Both the position numbers and the translations under genes were made by a program. Of a stretch of 64,000 nucleotides of DNA, positions 27,031-37,128 are shown piece after piece. The notes below the pieces were generated by a model. The model was not told where the DNA came from. It saw only the letters and a list, made by a program, of their open reading frames with translations, and searched no databases. The stretch's first letter is position 1; each line of letters starts with the position of its first letter. Source of the DNA: Mycolicibacterium phocaicum (GTDB taxonomy: Bacteria > Actinomycetota > Actinomycetes > Mycobacteriales > Mycobacteriaceae); NCBI RefSeq assembly GCF_010731115.1, contig NZ_AP022616.1, forward strand, positions 2,542,001 through 2,606,000, read 5' to 3'.

Positions 27031-28091
27031 CTTGTCAGGTACCGCCGCAGAATGTCGGTGACCGCGGTGATGTCCGCCGTCGTCACCCGCTCGTCGACCT
27101 TGTGCGCGAGGTTCGGGTCGCCCGGCCCGTAGTTGACGGCCGGAATGCCAAGGGCGGCAAAGCGTGCCACGTCGGTCCAGCCGTACTTGGCCCGCACCTG
27201 TCCCCCGGCCGCGGCGACCAGCGCGGCGGCGGTCGGCTGCGTCAGCCCGGGCAGGGCACCGGCGGCCGAGTCGGTGAGGTCGATGCGCACGTCGAGACCG
27301 GCGAACACCTCGTGGACGTGCGCGAGCGCCTGCTCGACGCTGCGGTCCGGGGCGAACCGGAAGTTGACGGTGACCGAGCCGGCATCCGGGATGACGTTGC
27401 CGGCGATGCCGCCGTCGATCCGGACCGCGGACAGGCCCTCGCGGTAGACGCAGCCGTCGATGTCCACCTGCCGCGCCTGATAGGCCGTCAACCGCTCGAG
27501 AACGGCACCGAGTTTGTGAATCGCGTTGTCGCCCAGCCATGATCGCGCCGAATGCGCGCGTGTACCGGCGGCGTGGACGATGACACGCAACGTGCCCTGG
27601 CAGCCGGCTTCGATGAGGCCACCCGACGGTTCGCCGAGGATCGCGACGTCGGCCTTGAGCCAGTCCGGCAGTTCACGTTCGATGCGGCCCAGACCGTTGG
27701 CGCTGGACTCGATCTCCTCGCAGTCGTACATGACGAGCGTGATGTCGTGCGTCGGCTCGGCGATGGTGGCGGCCAGATGCAGGAACACCGCATCGCCTGC
27801 CTTCATGTCGGAGGTGCCGCAGCCCCAGAGCTCGTCGCCGACGAGCCGGCTCGGCAGGTTGTCTGCCGCTGGGACGGTGTCGGTGTGCCCGGCCAGCAGC
27901 ACGCGCGACGGCCGGCCCAGGTTGGTCCGGGCCAGCACGGCGTCGCCGTTGCGGATCACCTCGAAGTGCGGCGCCTGGGCCTTGAGTGCGGTCTCGATCT
28001 CGTCGGCGATGAGCTGCTCGTGCCGCGACTCGCTGGGAATGTCGACCAGGGCGGCGGTCAGAGCGATCGGGTCGGCGGTGAGATCCAGCAT
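27027..28091 (-). CDS. dapE: Succinyl-diaminopimelate desuccinylase DapE
   Basis: A 354-residue M20 metallopeptidase-family enzyme that hydrolyses N-succinyl-L,L-diaminopimelate in lysine and peptidoglycan precursor synthesis. Metal-site motifs: [10 protein letters not shown] with [32 protein letters not shown], and a late His in [13 protein letters not shown]. The final part of the gene overlaps the TTG start of the S4 gene. dapD, usually its direct neighbour, is 5.3 kb away here because a catabolic cassette intervenes. Confidence 0.95.
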   Translation of the reverse strand: MLDLTADPIALTAALVDIPSESRHEQLIADEIETALKAQAPHFEVIRNGDAVLARTNLGRPSRVLLAGHTDTVPAADNLPSRLVGDELWGCGTSDMKAGDAVFLHLAATIAEPTHDITLVMYDCEEIESSANGLGRIERELPDWLKADVAILGEPSGGLIEAGCQGTLRVIVHAAGTRAHSARSWLGDNAIHKLGAVLERLTAYQARQVDIDGCVYREGLSAVRIDGGIAGNVIPDAGSVTVNFRFAPDRSVEQALAHVHEVFAGLDVRIDLTDSAAGALPGLTQPTAAALVAAAGGQVRAKYGWTDVARFAALGIPAVNYGPGDPNLAHKVDERVTTADITAVTDILRRYLTS

Positions 28092-28120
28092 TCAGCCAGA
28101 TTAGCCGGTCGCCTATCTCC

Positions 28121-28181
28121 CGCGAGCAGACGTAAAACTGTCGTTTTCCCGACGAAAACGACAGTTTTGCGTCTGCTCGCG
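28121..28181. repeat. Intergenic palindrome, family B copy 1
   Basis: 27-bp arms (28121-28147 with 28155-28181, 26 of 27 matching) and a 7-base loop. The core is GACGTAAAACTGTCG on the left and CGACAGTTTTGCGTC on the right; the single T/C mismatch in GTAAAAC versus GCAAAAC recurs in the copy at 49188. It lies between the GAF-regulator gene and dapE, at the border of the inserted cassette. Confidence 0.85.
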
Positions 28182-28200
28182 AGGTGAAGGTGCCCCCGGT

Positions 28201-29481
28201 TCAGGCGACGGCGCGCAGGGCCCGGATGGCCGGTGCCGTCGAGGCGCCGAGCAGCGTCGAGCGGTCGGCCGGGTAGCGCACGTCGATGACGGCGTCGTCG
28301 CCGAACCGGTAGGGCTTGCCAAGGATCAAGCCCGCCAACTGCTTTCGCATCCGGGACAGCTCGGCCCGCACCGTGACCACCCGGCTCCGGTCGCCGTAGA
28401 GGTCCTCGGCGAGCTCCGATGCCGACCTCCCGTTCCGGTGGATCGCCAGCACCAGCAGGATTTCGGCGTGCCGCAGCGAGATGTCGTGGCGCCAGCCACC
28501 GAACTGCCCGGCCATCTCCAGGACGGGAGCGCCGCGCAGGTCCAGGACGACGCGGGTGGCGGTCGCGTCGTCGTCGGCCGCGGCGATCGATGGCCGGACC
28601 AGCCATCCGCCGGGGAGAATCTCGACGTCGCACCGTCCGAGGGTCGGGATCCATGCCCGCCCCGGGGCCAGTTCGTCGGGCAGCAGAATCCGGTTGTGCA
28701 GCGGCATCTGGTCGACGGCGGCCACCCAGCCGTCGGCGTCGACCGCCAGCGCCGGAGCGCCGATGCGGGCCAGGATCGGCGCGGCGACCATTCGCAGCCG
28801 GTTCAGCGTCCCCTCATGCTGCTCGCGCAGGTGCGCTTCGGCCAGCCGGGCGACCGCGTCGACGAGCGCGACGGTGGTGGGGTGCACCGTCGCGGCCGGG
28901 CCGGAGACATCGACGACGCCGATGACCTGGCCGGTGCGCGGGTCGCGGACCGGGGCGCCCGCGCAGGTCCAGGCGTGGTGGCTGCGCAGGAAATGCTCGG
29001 CGGAGAAGACCTGCACGGCCCGGTTGGACGCCAGCGCGGTCCCGATGGCGTTGGTGCCGACGGCACCCTCACCCCAGTTGGCACCCTCGACGAACCCGAG
29101 CCGGTCGGCCTTGCCCAGCACGGCCGCGGACCCGGACCGCCACAGCACCCGGCCCCGCGCGTCGGCCAGCACGAGGATGTTGTCCCCTTCGGCGACAATG
29201 GATTCCAGGCCGCGTGACACGTCGTCGAGCACGGCGAGCAGACCCGATGACTTGCGCAGCGCATCGAGCCCGGACGCTTCGATGACCGGCGGGATGTGGG
29301 TATCGGGGTTGACGCCGCGGGCCAGCATCCGCTGCCACGATTCGCCGATCACATCGCGCGGCCGCGCCGGGGCCCGCCCGCCGGACATGGTCGCGTCGTA
29401 GACAGCCGACATCAACCGCGCGTAACTGCGCGGGTCCTCGCCAACAGCTACCGCTGGTTCAGGCACGGCCGGGCTCTGCAT
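28201..29481 (-). CDS. GAF domain transcriptional regulator (AcoR/MimR-like, no sigma-54 AAA domain)
   Basis: A 426-residue regulator. The N-terminal part, RDVIGESWQRMLARGVNPDT, is the signature of AcoR-type activators; a GAF domain covers about 80-215 (GANWGEGAVGTNAIGTALAS, then HAWTCAGAPVRDPRTGQVIG). There is no AAA+ GAFTGA ATPase; the C-terminal part (RHAEILLVLAIHRNGRSASE, then VVTVRAELSRMRKQL) looks like a winged-helix DNA-binding region. It follows the dehydrogenase genes by 23 bp and probably controls the cassette. The ATG at 29481 is used. Confidence 0.82.
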   Translation of the reverse strand: MQSPAVPEPAVAVGEDPRSYARLMSAVYDATMSGGRAPARPRDVIGESWQRMLARGVNPDTHIPPVIEASGLDALRKSSGLLAVLDDVSRGLESIVAEGDNILVLADARGRVLWRSGSAAVLGKADRLGFVEGANWGEGAVGTNAIGTALASNRAVQVFSAEHFLRSHHAWTCAGAPVRDPRTGQVIGVVDVSGPAATVHPTTVALVDAVARLAEAHLREQHEGTLNRLRMVAAPILARIGAPALAVDADGWVAAVDQMPLHNRILLPDELAPGRAWIPTLGRCDVEILPGGWLVRPSIAAADDDATATRVVLDLRGAPVLEMAGQFGGWRHDISLRHAEILLVLAIHRNGRSASELAEDLYGDRSRVVTVRAELSRMRKQLAGLILGKPYRFGDDAVIDVRYPADRSTLLGASTAPAIRALRAVA

Positions 29482-29504
29482 CAACGCCGATTGTGCTCCG
29501 CATG

Positions 29505-30299
29505 TCAGCGATAAACCAGGCCGCCGTCGATCAGACCGGCCTGCCCCGTCATGTAATCGGCGTCGGGCCCGGCCAGATACGACACGAAACCGGCGACGTC
29601 ATCCGGGGTTTCCGCGCGACCCAGGGCGATCCCGCCGACGAACTTCGCGTACGTCTCGCCGACCGGGGCGCCGGTGAGTTCGGCGAACCGCTTGTCGATC
29701 TCCACCCACATGTCGGTGCCCACCACGCCGGGGCAGTAGGCGTTGACGGTGATGCCGTCGGCGGCGTGTTCCTTGGCGGCGGCCTGGGTCAGGGCGCGTA
29801 CGGCGAATTTCGTGGCGCTGTACGGCCCGAGCATGGCGAAGCCGTCGTGCCCGGCGATCGACGAGGCGTTGATGATCTTGCTGATCTTGCCGTCCGCCTG
29901 GTTCCCGAGTTCCTTGAATTTCGCGACGGCGGCCTGGATGCCCCACAGCACACCGTCGACGTTGATCGACCACAACCGTTGCAGATCCTCGGGCGTGACG
30001 TCGGCGAGCGGGCCCACCAACGCGACACCGGCGTTGTTGACCATGATGTCGAGGCCGCCGAGTTCGGTTGCCACATAGTCGACTGCGGCGAACACCTGAT
30101 CCCGCTGACTGACGTCAGCGACGAAAGTGGTGAATTTGCAGCCGATCTCGGATACCTCGGCGGCCACCTCCGCCAGCGGATCGGCTTCGACGTCGACGAG
30201 CGCGACGTCTGCGCCGTCACGCGCGAGCCGCAGCGCGATACCGCGCCCGATGCCACGTCCGGCCCCGGTGACAAGGGCTACCTTCCCTGCCAATGTCAT
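29505..30299 (-). CDS. Short-chain dehydrogenase, acetoin/diacetyl reductase-like
   Basis: A 264-residue classical SDR. The cofactor loop is TGAGRGIGRG, the acidic Asp after strand two (ALVDVEAD) favours NAD(H), NNAGVA follows, and the catalytic Ser...Tyr-Lys appears as NASSIAGHDG and GPYSATKFA. Together with the neighbouring butanediol-type dehydrogenase it suggests interconversion of acetoin-like hydroxyketones. The ATG at 30299 has GGAG eight bases upstream; an alternative ATG at 30317 overlaps the preceding stop (ATGA) and would add six residues. Confidence 0.85.
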   Translation of the reverse strand: MTLAGKVALVTGAGRGIGRGIALRLARDGADVALVDVEADPLAEVAAEVSEIGCKFTTFVADVSQRDQVFAAVDYVATELGGLDIMVNNAGVALVGPLADVTPEDLQRLWSINVDGVLWGIQAAVAKFKELGNQADGKISKIINASSIAGHDGFAMLGPYSATKFAVRALTQAAAKEHAADGITVNAYCPGVVGTDMWVEIDKRFAELTGAPVGETYAKFVGGIALGRAETPDDVAGFVSYLAGPDADYMTGQAGLIDGGLVYR

Positions 30300-30313
30300 T
30301 GCTGTTTCTCCGC

Positions 30314-31360
30314 TCATCGCGTCGGGTCGACCAGAACCTTCATCTTGTTCCCCGCATGCAGGGCCTCGAATCCTTCGGCGACCACATCACCGATCGGAAT
30401 CTGGGCCACCCATCCGCTGGTGTCGTAGGCGCCCTGCGCCATCAACGCGATGACGGCCTCGAAGTCGGCGCCGGTGTAACACAGCGAGCCTTGGATGCGG
30501 GATTCGTTCATCACCAGGTTCAAAAGTGGTGTCTGCAGCGGCTTTTCGTAGATCGCGACGCTGACCATCGGCTTGCGGGAGCCGACGCAGGCCAGTGCCG
30601 TCTCCACCGCGGGAGTGACGCCGGCGGCGTCGAACGCCGCGTCGGCCCCGGCGCCGTAGGTGTGGTCGGCAATGAAGCCGGGCACGTCGGTGACCGTCGG
30701 GTCGAGCGTGACGGCACCGAGTGCTTCGATGGCGGCCCGCCGCGTCGGCGACGGCTCGACGACAAAAATCTCCTGAAGTCCCTTGCCGCGCAAGGCGAAC
30801 CACAATCCGATGCCGATGGGACCGGCGCCGAATACCATCGCGGTATCACCGGGTTTGACGTCACCGAGCGTCGCCGCGTGGTAGGCCACCGACATCGGTT
30901 CGACGAGCGCACCGAGTTCCAGCGAGACGTTGTCGGGCAGCCGGTGCAGCATGTTCGTCGGCACCACGGTGTATTCGGCCATACCGCCGTCGGACATCAG
31001 GCCGTGGAAGCCGATCTGCTGACAGACGTTGTAGTTGCCCGCCGCGCACGGGCCGCAGTGGCCGCATTTGTAGATCGGTTCGACGGCCACCCGGTCGCCC
31101 TCACGCCAGCCCGTGACGCCGGCGCCGACGGCGGTGATGGTGCCGGAGAACTCGTGGCCCAGCGTGAGCGGCAACTCCTGATGGGTCAGGGGATGCGGCT
31201 GCGTGGGGACGAAGATGGGGCCGGCGTAGTACTCGTGGAGGTCAGTGCCGCAGATGCCGTTAAAGCCGATCTGTAGTTGCACCTGGCCTGGGCCTGGCGC
31301 CGGGATGGCGACGTCCTCGACCGAGACTTTGTTGGGACCGTAGTAGACAGCTGCTCTCAT
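30314..31360 (-). CDS. Zinc-dependent alcohol dehydrogenase, 2,3-butanediol dehydrogenase type
   Basis: A 348-residue MDR-family enzyme opening MRAAVYYGPNKVSVEDVAIP. Catalytic zinc ligands are in NGICGTDLHEY and LTLGHEFSG, the structural zinc site is CGHCGPCAAGNYNVC, and the cofactor loop is VFGAGPIGIGL. Strongest resemblance is to (R,R)-butanediol dehydrogenases, oxidising vicinal diols to hydroxyketones with NAD. It is first in a three-gene minus-strand operon (with SDR and GAF regulator) and diverges from the flavin monooxygenase across a nested operator. Confidence 0.87.
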   Translation of the reverse strand: MRAAVYYGPNKVSVEDVAIPAPGPGQVQLQIGFNGICGTDLHEYYAGPIFVPTQPHPLTHQELPLTLGHEFSGTITAVGAGVTGWREGDRVAVEPIYKCGHCGPCAAGNYNVCQQIGFHGLMSDGGMAEYTVVPTNMLHRLPDNVSLELGALVEPMSVAYHAATLGDVKPGDTAMVFGAGPIGIGLWFALRGKGLQEIFVVEPSPTRRAAIEALGAVTLDPTVTDVPGFIADHTYGAGADAAFDAAGVTPAVETALACVGSRKPMVSVAIYEKPLQTPLLNLVMNESRIQGSLCYTGADFEAVIALMAQGAYDTSGWVAQIPIGDVVAEGFEALHAGNKMKVLVDPTR

Positions 31361-31397
31361 GCGACCAGTTGTATGTGACCGCGGCCACATCTCGACA

Positions 31398-31437
31398 GAG
31401 TTGCAGAAGGTTGCAACGCTGCAACGTGGTGCAACTC
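31398..31437. promoter_or_regulatory. Nested palindromic operator with four TTGCA half-sites
   Basis: A perfectly symmetric 40-bp array: GAGTTGCA (31398-31405), five bases, TTGCA (31411-31415), four bases, TGCAA (31420-31424), five bases, TGCAACTC (31430-31437). It sits in the 114-bp region between the divergent alcohol dehydrogenase and monooxygenase genes. A further ATGTG-N8-CACAT repeat lies at 31373-31390. The likely binder is the GAF regulator encoded in the cassette (inference). Confidence 0.7.
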
Positions 31438-31474
31438 TTGTCCGAGGTTGTGCTCTGGCTGTGTCCTGAGTCAC

Positions 31475-33289
31475 ATGACCGCAACACTGGAACCAACTAC
31501 CGCCGTTTCACCGCAGCAGCGCGTCGAGACCTGGCTCGCCAACTTCGAGGCGGCGCTGGCCGCACAGGACATCGACGGCGTCGTCGGGATGTTCGCCGTC
31601 GACAGCTTCTGGCGCGACCTCGTCGCCTTCACCTGGAACATCAAGACCGTCGAGGGTCGCGACCAGATCGCGGACATGCTGCGCACCCGGCTGGCCGACA
31701 CCACCCCGTCCGGCTTCCGGACCCGTGAACCCGCCACGGCGGACGGCGACGTGACGTCGGCGTTCATCGAGTTCGAGACGGCCACCGGGCGCGGCTCGGG
31801 ACACCTGCGGCTGCGCGGCGACGAAGGCTGGACGCTGCTGACGACGCTGCAGGAACTCAAAGGGCACGAGGAGCGCAAGGGCACGACGCGCGTGCTCGGC
31901 GCCGTGCACGGATCCGATCCCGACCCGCGCTCGTGGGCCGAGAAGCGCGCCGAGGAAGAGGCCACACTGGGACGCGAGAAGCAGCCCTATGTGCTGGTGA
32001 TCGGCGGTGGCCAGGGCGGCATCGCCCTGGGTGCGCGGCTGCGGCAGCTCGGGGTGCCGTCCATCGTCGTCGACAAACACGAGCGACCCGGCGACCAGTG
32101 GCGCAAGCGCTACAAGTCGCTGTGCCTGCACGACCCCGTCTGGTACGACCACCTGCCCTACCTGCCGTTCCCGGCCAACTGGCCGGTGTTCGCGCCGAAG
32201 GACAAGGTCGGCGACTGGCTGGAGTTCTACACCAAGGTGATGGAGGTGCCGTACTGGTCGCGCACCGAATGCCTCTCGGCCACTTACGATTCCGAAGCGG
32301 GCCGGTGGACCGTCGAGGTGAACCGCGACGGTGAGCGCATGACGCTGCACCCGACACAGCTGGTGCTGGCGACCGGCATGTCCGGGAAGCCCAGCATCCC
32401 AACGTTGCCCGGCCAGGACATCTTCGCCGGAGAACAGCACCACTCGAGTCAGCACCCCGGCCCGGACCGCTACGTCGGCAAGAAGGTCGTCGTGGTGGGT
32501 TCCAACAACTCGGCACACGACATCTGTAAAGCCTTGTACGAGAACGGCGTCGACGTGACGATGCTGCAGCGCTCGTCGACGCACATCGTCAAGTCCGATT
32601 CACTGATGGAGCTCGGTCTCGGCGACCTGTACTCGGAGCGCGCGGTGGCCGCCGGCATGACGACCGAGAAGGCCGACCTGACCTTCGCATCGCTGCCCTA
32701 CGCCATCATGGCCGACTTCCAGCGGCCCATCTACGACGCAATTCGCGAGCGGGACAAGGACTTCTACGCACGGCTGGAGGCCGCCGGTTTCGAGTTGGAC
32801 TTCGGCGACGACGACTCCGGCCTCTTCATGAAGTACCTGCGGCGTGGCTCGGGCTACTACATCGACGTCGGCGCGTGCGAGCTGGTGGCCGACGGTTCGA
32901 TCAAGCTGGCGCACGGCCAGGTGTCGCACCTGGCGGAGAACGCGGTGGTGCTGGCCGATGGCACCGAGCTGCCGGCCGACGTCGTCGTCTACGCGACGGG
33001 CTACGGCTCGATGAACGGCTGGGCCGCCGACCTGATGGGCCAGGAGATCGCCGACCGGGTCGGCAAGGTGTGGGGCCTGGGCAGCGGGACCGCCAAGGAC
33101 CCCGGCCCGTGGGAGGGCGAACAGCGCAACATGTGGAAGCCGACGCAGCAGGAGAACCTGTGGTTCCACGGCGGCAACCTGCACCAGTCGCGGCACTACT
33201 CGCTGTACCTGGCGCTGCAGCTGAAGGCCCGCTACGAGCGCATCCCGACACCGGTATACGGCCTGCAAGAGGTCCATCACCTGCAGTGA
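31475..33289 (+). CDS. NTF2-like/flavin-containing monooxygenase fusion
   Basis: A 604-residue, two-part protein. Residues 15-140 are an NTF2/SnoaL-like domain ([32 protein letters not shown]). From about 172 it is a flavin monooxygenase: FAD site [14 protein letters not shown] (GxGxxG near 177-182), NADP site [17 protein letters not shown], and the late [13 protein letters not shown] motif. It resembles YUCCA/FMO and Baeyer-Villiger-like enzymes of actinobacteria. Divergent from the butanediol-type dehydrogenase, it probably oxygenates a ketone or related carbonyl produced by the dehydrogenases (inference). Confidence 0.85.
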   Translation: MTATLEPTTAVSPQQRVETWLANFEAALAAQDIDGVVGMFAVDSFWRDLVAFTWNIKTVEGRDQIADMLRTRLADTTPSGFRTREPATADGDVTSAFIEFETATGRGSGHLRLRGDEGWTLLTTLQELKGHEERKGTTRVLGAVHGSDPDPRSWAEKRAEEEATLGREKQPYVLVIGGGQGGIALGARLRQLGVPSIVVDKHERPGDQWRKRYKSLCLHDPVWYDHLPYLPFPANWPVFAPKDKVGDWLEFYTKVMEVPYWSRTECLSATYDSEAGRWTVEVNRDGERMTLHPTQLVLATGMSGKPSIPTLPGQDIFAGEQHHSSQHPGPDRYVGKKVVVVGSNNSAHDICKALYENGVDVTMLQRSSTHIVKSDSLMELGLGDLYSERAVAAGMTTEKADLTFASLPYAIMADFQRPIYDAIRERDKDFYARLEAAGFELDFGDDDSGLFMKYLRRGSGYYIDVGACELVADGSIKLAHGQVSHLAENAVVLADGTELPADVVVYATGYGSMNGWAADLMGQEIADRVGKVWGLGSGTAKDPGPWEGEQRNMWKPTQQENLWFHGGNLHQSRHYSLYLALQLKARYERIPTPVYGLQEVHHLQ

Positions 33290-33360
33290 GCGATCTGGGG
33301 GCGCTGCCCGCTCGTGGGTGGTGCCCCCAGCTCAGCGCTGGTTCAGTAACCTTGGCCAAC

Positions 33361-34293
33361 GTGACTTCTTCTTCTGGTGCATCCGGCATCGGCATCGCCA
33401 CCATCACCGCCGACGGAACCGTCCTCGACACCTGGTTCCCGGCACCCGAACTGAACGCCGACGCCGCGGCCGGCCCGGTCCCCGCTGAGCTGGAAGCCCT
33501 CGTCGGCACCGATGAGGACCGCGGCGTGCGCACCGAGGTCGTGCGCACCACCATCGCCTCGCTCGACGACAAGCCCGCCGACGCGCACGACGCCTACCTG
33601 CGGCTGCACCTGCTGTCGCACCGCCTCGTCGCGCCCCACGGCGCCAACATGGACGGCATCTTCGGCCTGCTGACCAACGTGGTGTGGACCAACTTCGGCC
33701 CCTGCGCGGTCGAGGGCTTCGAGACCGTCCGCGCCAAGCTGCGTCGTCGTGGCACGGTCACCGTTTTCGGCGTCGACAAGTTCCCCCGCATGGTCGACTA
33801 CGTGCTGCCGACCGGCGTGCGCATCGCCGACGCCGACCGCGTCCGCCTGGGCGCGCACCTGGCGTCGGGCACGACCGTCATGCACGAGGGCTTCGTCAAC
33901 TTCAATGCCGGCACGCTGGGCACCTCGATGGTCGAGGGCCGCATCTCCGCGGGCGTCGTCGTCGATGACGGCTCCGACGTCGGCGGCGGCGCGTCGATCA
34001 TGGGCACGCTGTCGGGCGGCGGCAAGGAGGTCATCTCGGTGGGCAAGCGCTGCCTGCTGGGCGCCAACGCCGGTCTGGGCATCTCACTCGGCGACGACTG
34101 CGTCATCGAGGCCGGCCTGTACGTCACCGGCGGCACCAAGGTGACCACCGCCGACGGCCAGACCGTCAAGGCCAAGGAGCTCTCCGGCTCGAACAACCTG
34201 CTGTTCCGCCGGAACTCGGTCAGCGGCGCGGTCGAGGTCGTCAAGCGCGACGGCACCGGCATCACGCTCAACGAGGCGCTGCACGCCAACTGA
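33361..34293 (+). CDS. dapD: Tetrahydrodipicolinate N-succinyltransferase DapD
   Basis: A 310-residue enzyme using succinyl-CoA to succinylate tetrahydrodipicolinate in the DAP/lysine pathway. It has the actinobacterial group 2 DapD pattern: [39 protein letters not shown], then the left-handed beta-helix ([38 protein letters not shown]). The GTG at 33361 was chosen to match the mycobacterial N-terminus. A clear intrinsic terminator follows. Confidence 0.95.
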   Translation: MTSSSGASGIGIATITADGTVLDTWFPAPELNADAAAGPVPAELEALVGTDEDRGVRTEVVRTTIASLDDKPADAHDAYLRLHLLSHRLVAPHGANMDGIFGLLTNVVWTNFGPCAVEGFETVRAKLRRRGTVTVFGVDKFPRMVDYVLPTGVRIADADRVRLGAHLASGTTVMHEGFVNFNAGTLGTSMVEGRISAGVVVDDGSDVGGGASIMGTLSGGGKEVISVGKRCLLGANAGLGISLGDDCVIEAGLYVTGGTKVTTADGQTVKAKELSGSNNLLFRRNSVSGAVEVVKRDGTGITLNEALHAN

Positions 34294-34309
34294 CCGGCTG
34301 TACTTCGGA

Positions 34310-34342
34310 AAAGGGCCGCTCGGCAACGCCGGGCGGCCCTTT
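34310..34342 (+). terminator. Intrinsic terminator after dapD
   Basis: AAAGGGCCGC (34310-34319) pairs with GCGGCCCTTT (34333-34342), with an inner CTCGGC/GCCGGG extension, and ends in a T run followed by CTG. It is 16 bp beyond the dapD stop. Confidence 0.85.
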
Positions 34343-34457
34343 CTGTATGCCGGCCAATCGTAGGGATTTCCCTTATATCGAGTCTCGCGGGCCGTCGATA
34401 GCGTCAGTGACATGCCTTGAAAAGGGCGAACATCGTCACGACTGCGTAGGGGCCACC

Positions 34458-35267
34458 ATGGGCAGCAGAATACGAACACTCAGCCGATACCTCGCTGCCG
34501 CAACGGTTTCCGGGGTCATGTTCCTACCGGTCCCGACGGCCGGCGCCGACGTGCTGCCCAACGGCCTCGACGTCACCTGCCAGGTCATCAAGGACACCAC
34601 GGCCAGTTGCCTCATCGCAGGTTGCCCCCGCGTCCACGGGGACTATGTGGTCGACGCCGTGCACATCATCGCCTACAGCTATCAGGTCGAGAAAGAATTC
34701 AAGTGCATCAACGGCGGTAGGGCCACCTACACCACGACATTCAAAGATTTCGGGCCGCACACGATCCACCTACAGGCTTGCCGCAAGAAGGACCTCGAAG
34801 GCGACTGGTGCGGCCCATGGTCGGACTACACGTTCAACGCTCCCGCGCCGGCCCCAGCGGCGCCCGCTCCGGCCCCGGCTCCGGCACCTGAGCCGAAGCC
34901 GATCAAATGCACGGCGGGCCGGGTCCTCGTCGGCGACCAGTGCGTCGCCGCGCCGCAACCACCGGAAGCACAGCCACCCCACGACGCCGTCACCATGAAC
35001 GTGAGCACCGGCGGGCTGGCCGGGGTCACGGTGAACGTCACCAATTCCGCGGACATCGCCGGCACGTGCACGTACGACGCCGTCGCCGACAACAAGCTGA
35101 TCCCGCCGACCCACCGCCAGCTCAACCTGCCGGCCAAGGGCAATGCGAGCCTGCACATCGACGGCGTTCCGACCTTCAGCACCTACCAGGTGACCCTCGC
35201 CTGCCACGGCATCTTCAACGGCAAGGACGTCGAATTCGGTCACGTCCAACAGTCCGTGAGCTACTGA
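34458..35267 (+). CDS. Secreted protein with Ala/Pro linker, function unknown
   Basis: A 269-residue exported protein. A signal peptide (MGSRIRTLSRYLAAATVSGV, cut likely after PTAGAD) is followed by a Cys-rich domain, a linker of about 25 residues of alternating Pro-Ala (PAPAPAAPAPAP), and a C-terminal domain starting near TMNVSTGGLAGVTVNVTNSA. The Cys content fits disulfides in the envelope. The ATG at 34458 follows GTAGGGG; the open frame begins at 34347 but lacks a signal there. No family recognised. It converges on the PPOX gene. Confidence 0.75.
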   Translation: MGSRIRTLSRYLAAATVSGVMFLPVPTAGADVLPNGLDVTCQVIKDTTASCLIAGCPRVHGDYVVDAVHIIAYSYQVEKEFKCINGGRATYTTTFKDFGPHTIHLQACRKKDLEGDWCGPWSDYTFNAPAPAPAAPAPAPAPAPEPKPIKCTAGRVLVGDQCVAAPQPPEAQPPHDAVTMNVSTGGLAGVTVNVTNSADIAGTCTYDAVADNKLIPPTHRQLNLPAKGNASLHIDGVPTFSTYQVTLACHGIFNGKDVEFGHVQQSVSY

Positions 35268-35277
35268 GCGACGCCCC

Positions 35278-35700
35278 TCAAGACTGCGCCGCCCACGGGC
35301 CGACGCCCGTCACCTTCTCGATGGTGATGCGGGTGAGGTACCCGGGCGGCGCGCCGGCCGGTGGGAACTGGCCGTTGAAGTCCGGCGCCATCACGTTGGT
35401 CAGCCGGGTCAGGACCTCGGGCGCCCCGCCCTCGACGATGCGGGCGGTGCCACTGATCGCGAGGTAGGGGTTCACCGATGCGGCGCCCCGGTCGGTGCCG
35501 ACGATGGTGACCGCGACCCTGGGGTCGCGGCGCATGTTGCGCAGCTTCTTGTAGTCCGCGAGGTGCGCGCTGACCAGCTCGTCACCTTGCAGTTCGACCC
35601 ACACCACCGAAACCTGCGGGCTGCCATCGGCATTCAGAGTCACCAGCGTCGCGTTGGCCCCATCCCCGATCAGGGCGCGGGCTTCGTCTGTGAGTTGCAT
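35278..35700 (-). CDS. PPOX-class (FMN/F420-binding split barrel) protein
   Basis: A 140-residue pyridoxamine-phosphate-oxidase-fold protein: ATLVTLNADGSPQVSVVWVE, DYKKLRNMRRDPRVAVTIV and NPYLAISGTARIVEGG are the typical strands. Actinobacterial members often bind F420 and reduce or protect small molecules, but the residues that separate F420 from FMN binders cannot be decided by eye. The ATG at 35700 matches the usual start (MQLTDEARALIGD). It is divergent from the DoxX gene. Confidence 0.85.
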   Translation of the reverse strand: MQLTDEARALIGDGANATLVTLNADGSPQVSVVWVELQGDELVSAHLADYKKLRNMRRDPRVAVTIVGTDRGAASVNPYLAISGTARIVEGGAPEVLTRLTNVMAPDFNGQFPPAGAPPGYLTRITIEKVTGVGPWAAQS

Positions 35701-35799
35701 GCGATCTACAAGGCCGTGAAGACGTGCGGTATTCCCGCCGGGAAGTTGGAGGTTTTCCCCCAGGGACATCGGCGCACATTCATCGCTAGCGTCAATCCG

Positions 35800-37125
35800 G
35801 TGAGCACGACGACCGGCGACGCGGACACCTTGGCACCCACCGACCCCGACGAGACCTCGGCGCCCGAATGGACCGACGCACAGAAGCTGGCGTTCCGGCT
35901 GTTGTTCACCATCGGCGGCGGAATCCTGATCCTCTCGGTGTACGGCAATCTGGGCCTGAGCCTATTGATGGCCCCGCTTCTTCAGGGGCTCGCAAACCTG
36001 GGCAGTTTCGTCACCCGCGGCGAGGGCGCACACCTGAACATCAACGGCGGCGCTGATTCGATGGCAGAGTGGTGCCTGCACCTCGGCTGGATCCTGGTGG
36101 CCCTGTTGATCACCGCGGTGTGGACTGCGCTGGACCGGCAACGGCCCAACTACCGCAGCCTTGCCGCACTGCTGCTGGTGTTCGCCCGGTTCGGGCTGGC
36201 CGTCTCGATGCTGCTCTACGGTCTGGCCAAGCTCATTCCGACGCAGATGGCCTACATGATGCTGCCCGGCTATCAGATCCAGATGGTCGGCGACGTCAGC
36301 ATGATGAACACGCTGTGGGGTTTCATGGGCGCCTCGGACCCCTACTCGATGGCCACGGGTCTGGTCGAATTCGTCGCCGGTGTCCTCTTGCTGTGGCGGC
36401 GAACGTGGCTGCTGGGCGCGCTGATCGCGATCGTGGCCATGGGCCAGGTGTTCCTGCTCAACCTCTTCTACGACGTCCCGGTGAAGCTGGTGTCCGGCGC
36501 GCTGTTGTTCATCGCCGTCGCGATCACCACGCCGTACTGGCAAAGCCTCGCTCGAACGGTATTCCAGCGTGGCACTTCCGAACCGGTCGTGCTGTGGCCG
36601 GCGTCGGGTTCGGGCAGGCGGTGGTTGCGCCGGACCGGCACCGTGGCGAAGTTCACCATCGCAGGCGTCGTCACCGTGCTGGTCGCGACGTTCGGCGTCG
36701 TTACCTACCAGCAAATTCGGCACCGGGAATCGGACATCGACGGAGTCTGGCGCGCAACGTCATTCACGGTGGAAGGCCAACAGGCGACGCTGCAGCAGAC
36801 CTCGCCGGCGCCGTGGACGAATGTCGCGATCGCCGACCGGGTCGGCGACTATACGAGCTTCGTCACCCAGGTCCCGGCGGGCTACGTGACCGTCTACCAG
36901 TTCGAGATCCGCGGCGACAGACTGGAGATCAAGAAGCACGAATCGGATCCGCCCACCGTGCTGAACTTTCGCCTGGACGGTCCCGACCGGCTGATGTTGA
37001 CCGGCACGGTTGACGGCAAGCACATCGAGGGCGACTACCAGCGACGGCACATGCAGCGCAGCGAATCTCACTTCCGGCTGATCCAGCCGGAGACCGAGAA
37101 CGGACCGGCGAGCCGGCTGCCCTAG
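35800..37125 (+). CDS. DoxX family integral membrane protein with extracytoplasmic C-terminal domain
   Basis: A 441-residue protein. Residues 25-260 hold about seven hydrophobic segments with the DoxX-like block [20 protein letters not shown]; another helix ([20 protein letters not shown]) near 295-315 leads into a soluble tail of about 120 residues ([36 protein letters not shown]). Function is unknown; DoxX relatives take part in thiol-stress membrane complexes. A GTG at 35800 gives a start just before the acidic N-terminus, with no strong ribosome site. Confidence 0.75.
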   Translation: MSTTTGDADTLAPTDPDETSAPEWTDAQKLAFRLLFTIGGGILILSVYGNLGLSLLMAPLLQGLANLGSFVTRGEGAHLNINGGADSMAEWCLHLGWILVALLITAVWTALDRQRPNYRSLAALLLVFARFGLAVSMLLYGLAKLIPTQMAYMMLPGYQIQMVGDVSMMNTLWGFMGASDPYSMATGLVEFVAGVLLLWRRTWLLGALIAIVAMGQVFLLNLFYDVPVKLVSGALLFIAVAITTPYWQSLARTVFQRGTSEPVVLWPASGSGRRWLRRTGTVAKFTIAGVVTVLVATFGVVTYQQIRHRESDIDGVWRATSFTVEGQQATLQQTSPAPWTNVAIADRVGDYTSFVTQVPAGYVTVYQFEIRGDRLEIKKHESDPPTVLNFRLDGPDRLMLTGTVDGKHIEGDYQRRHMQRSESHFRLIQPETENGPASRLP

Positions 37126-37128
37126 CCG

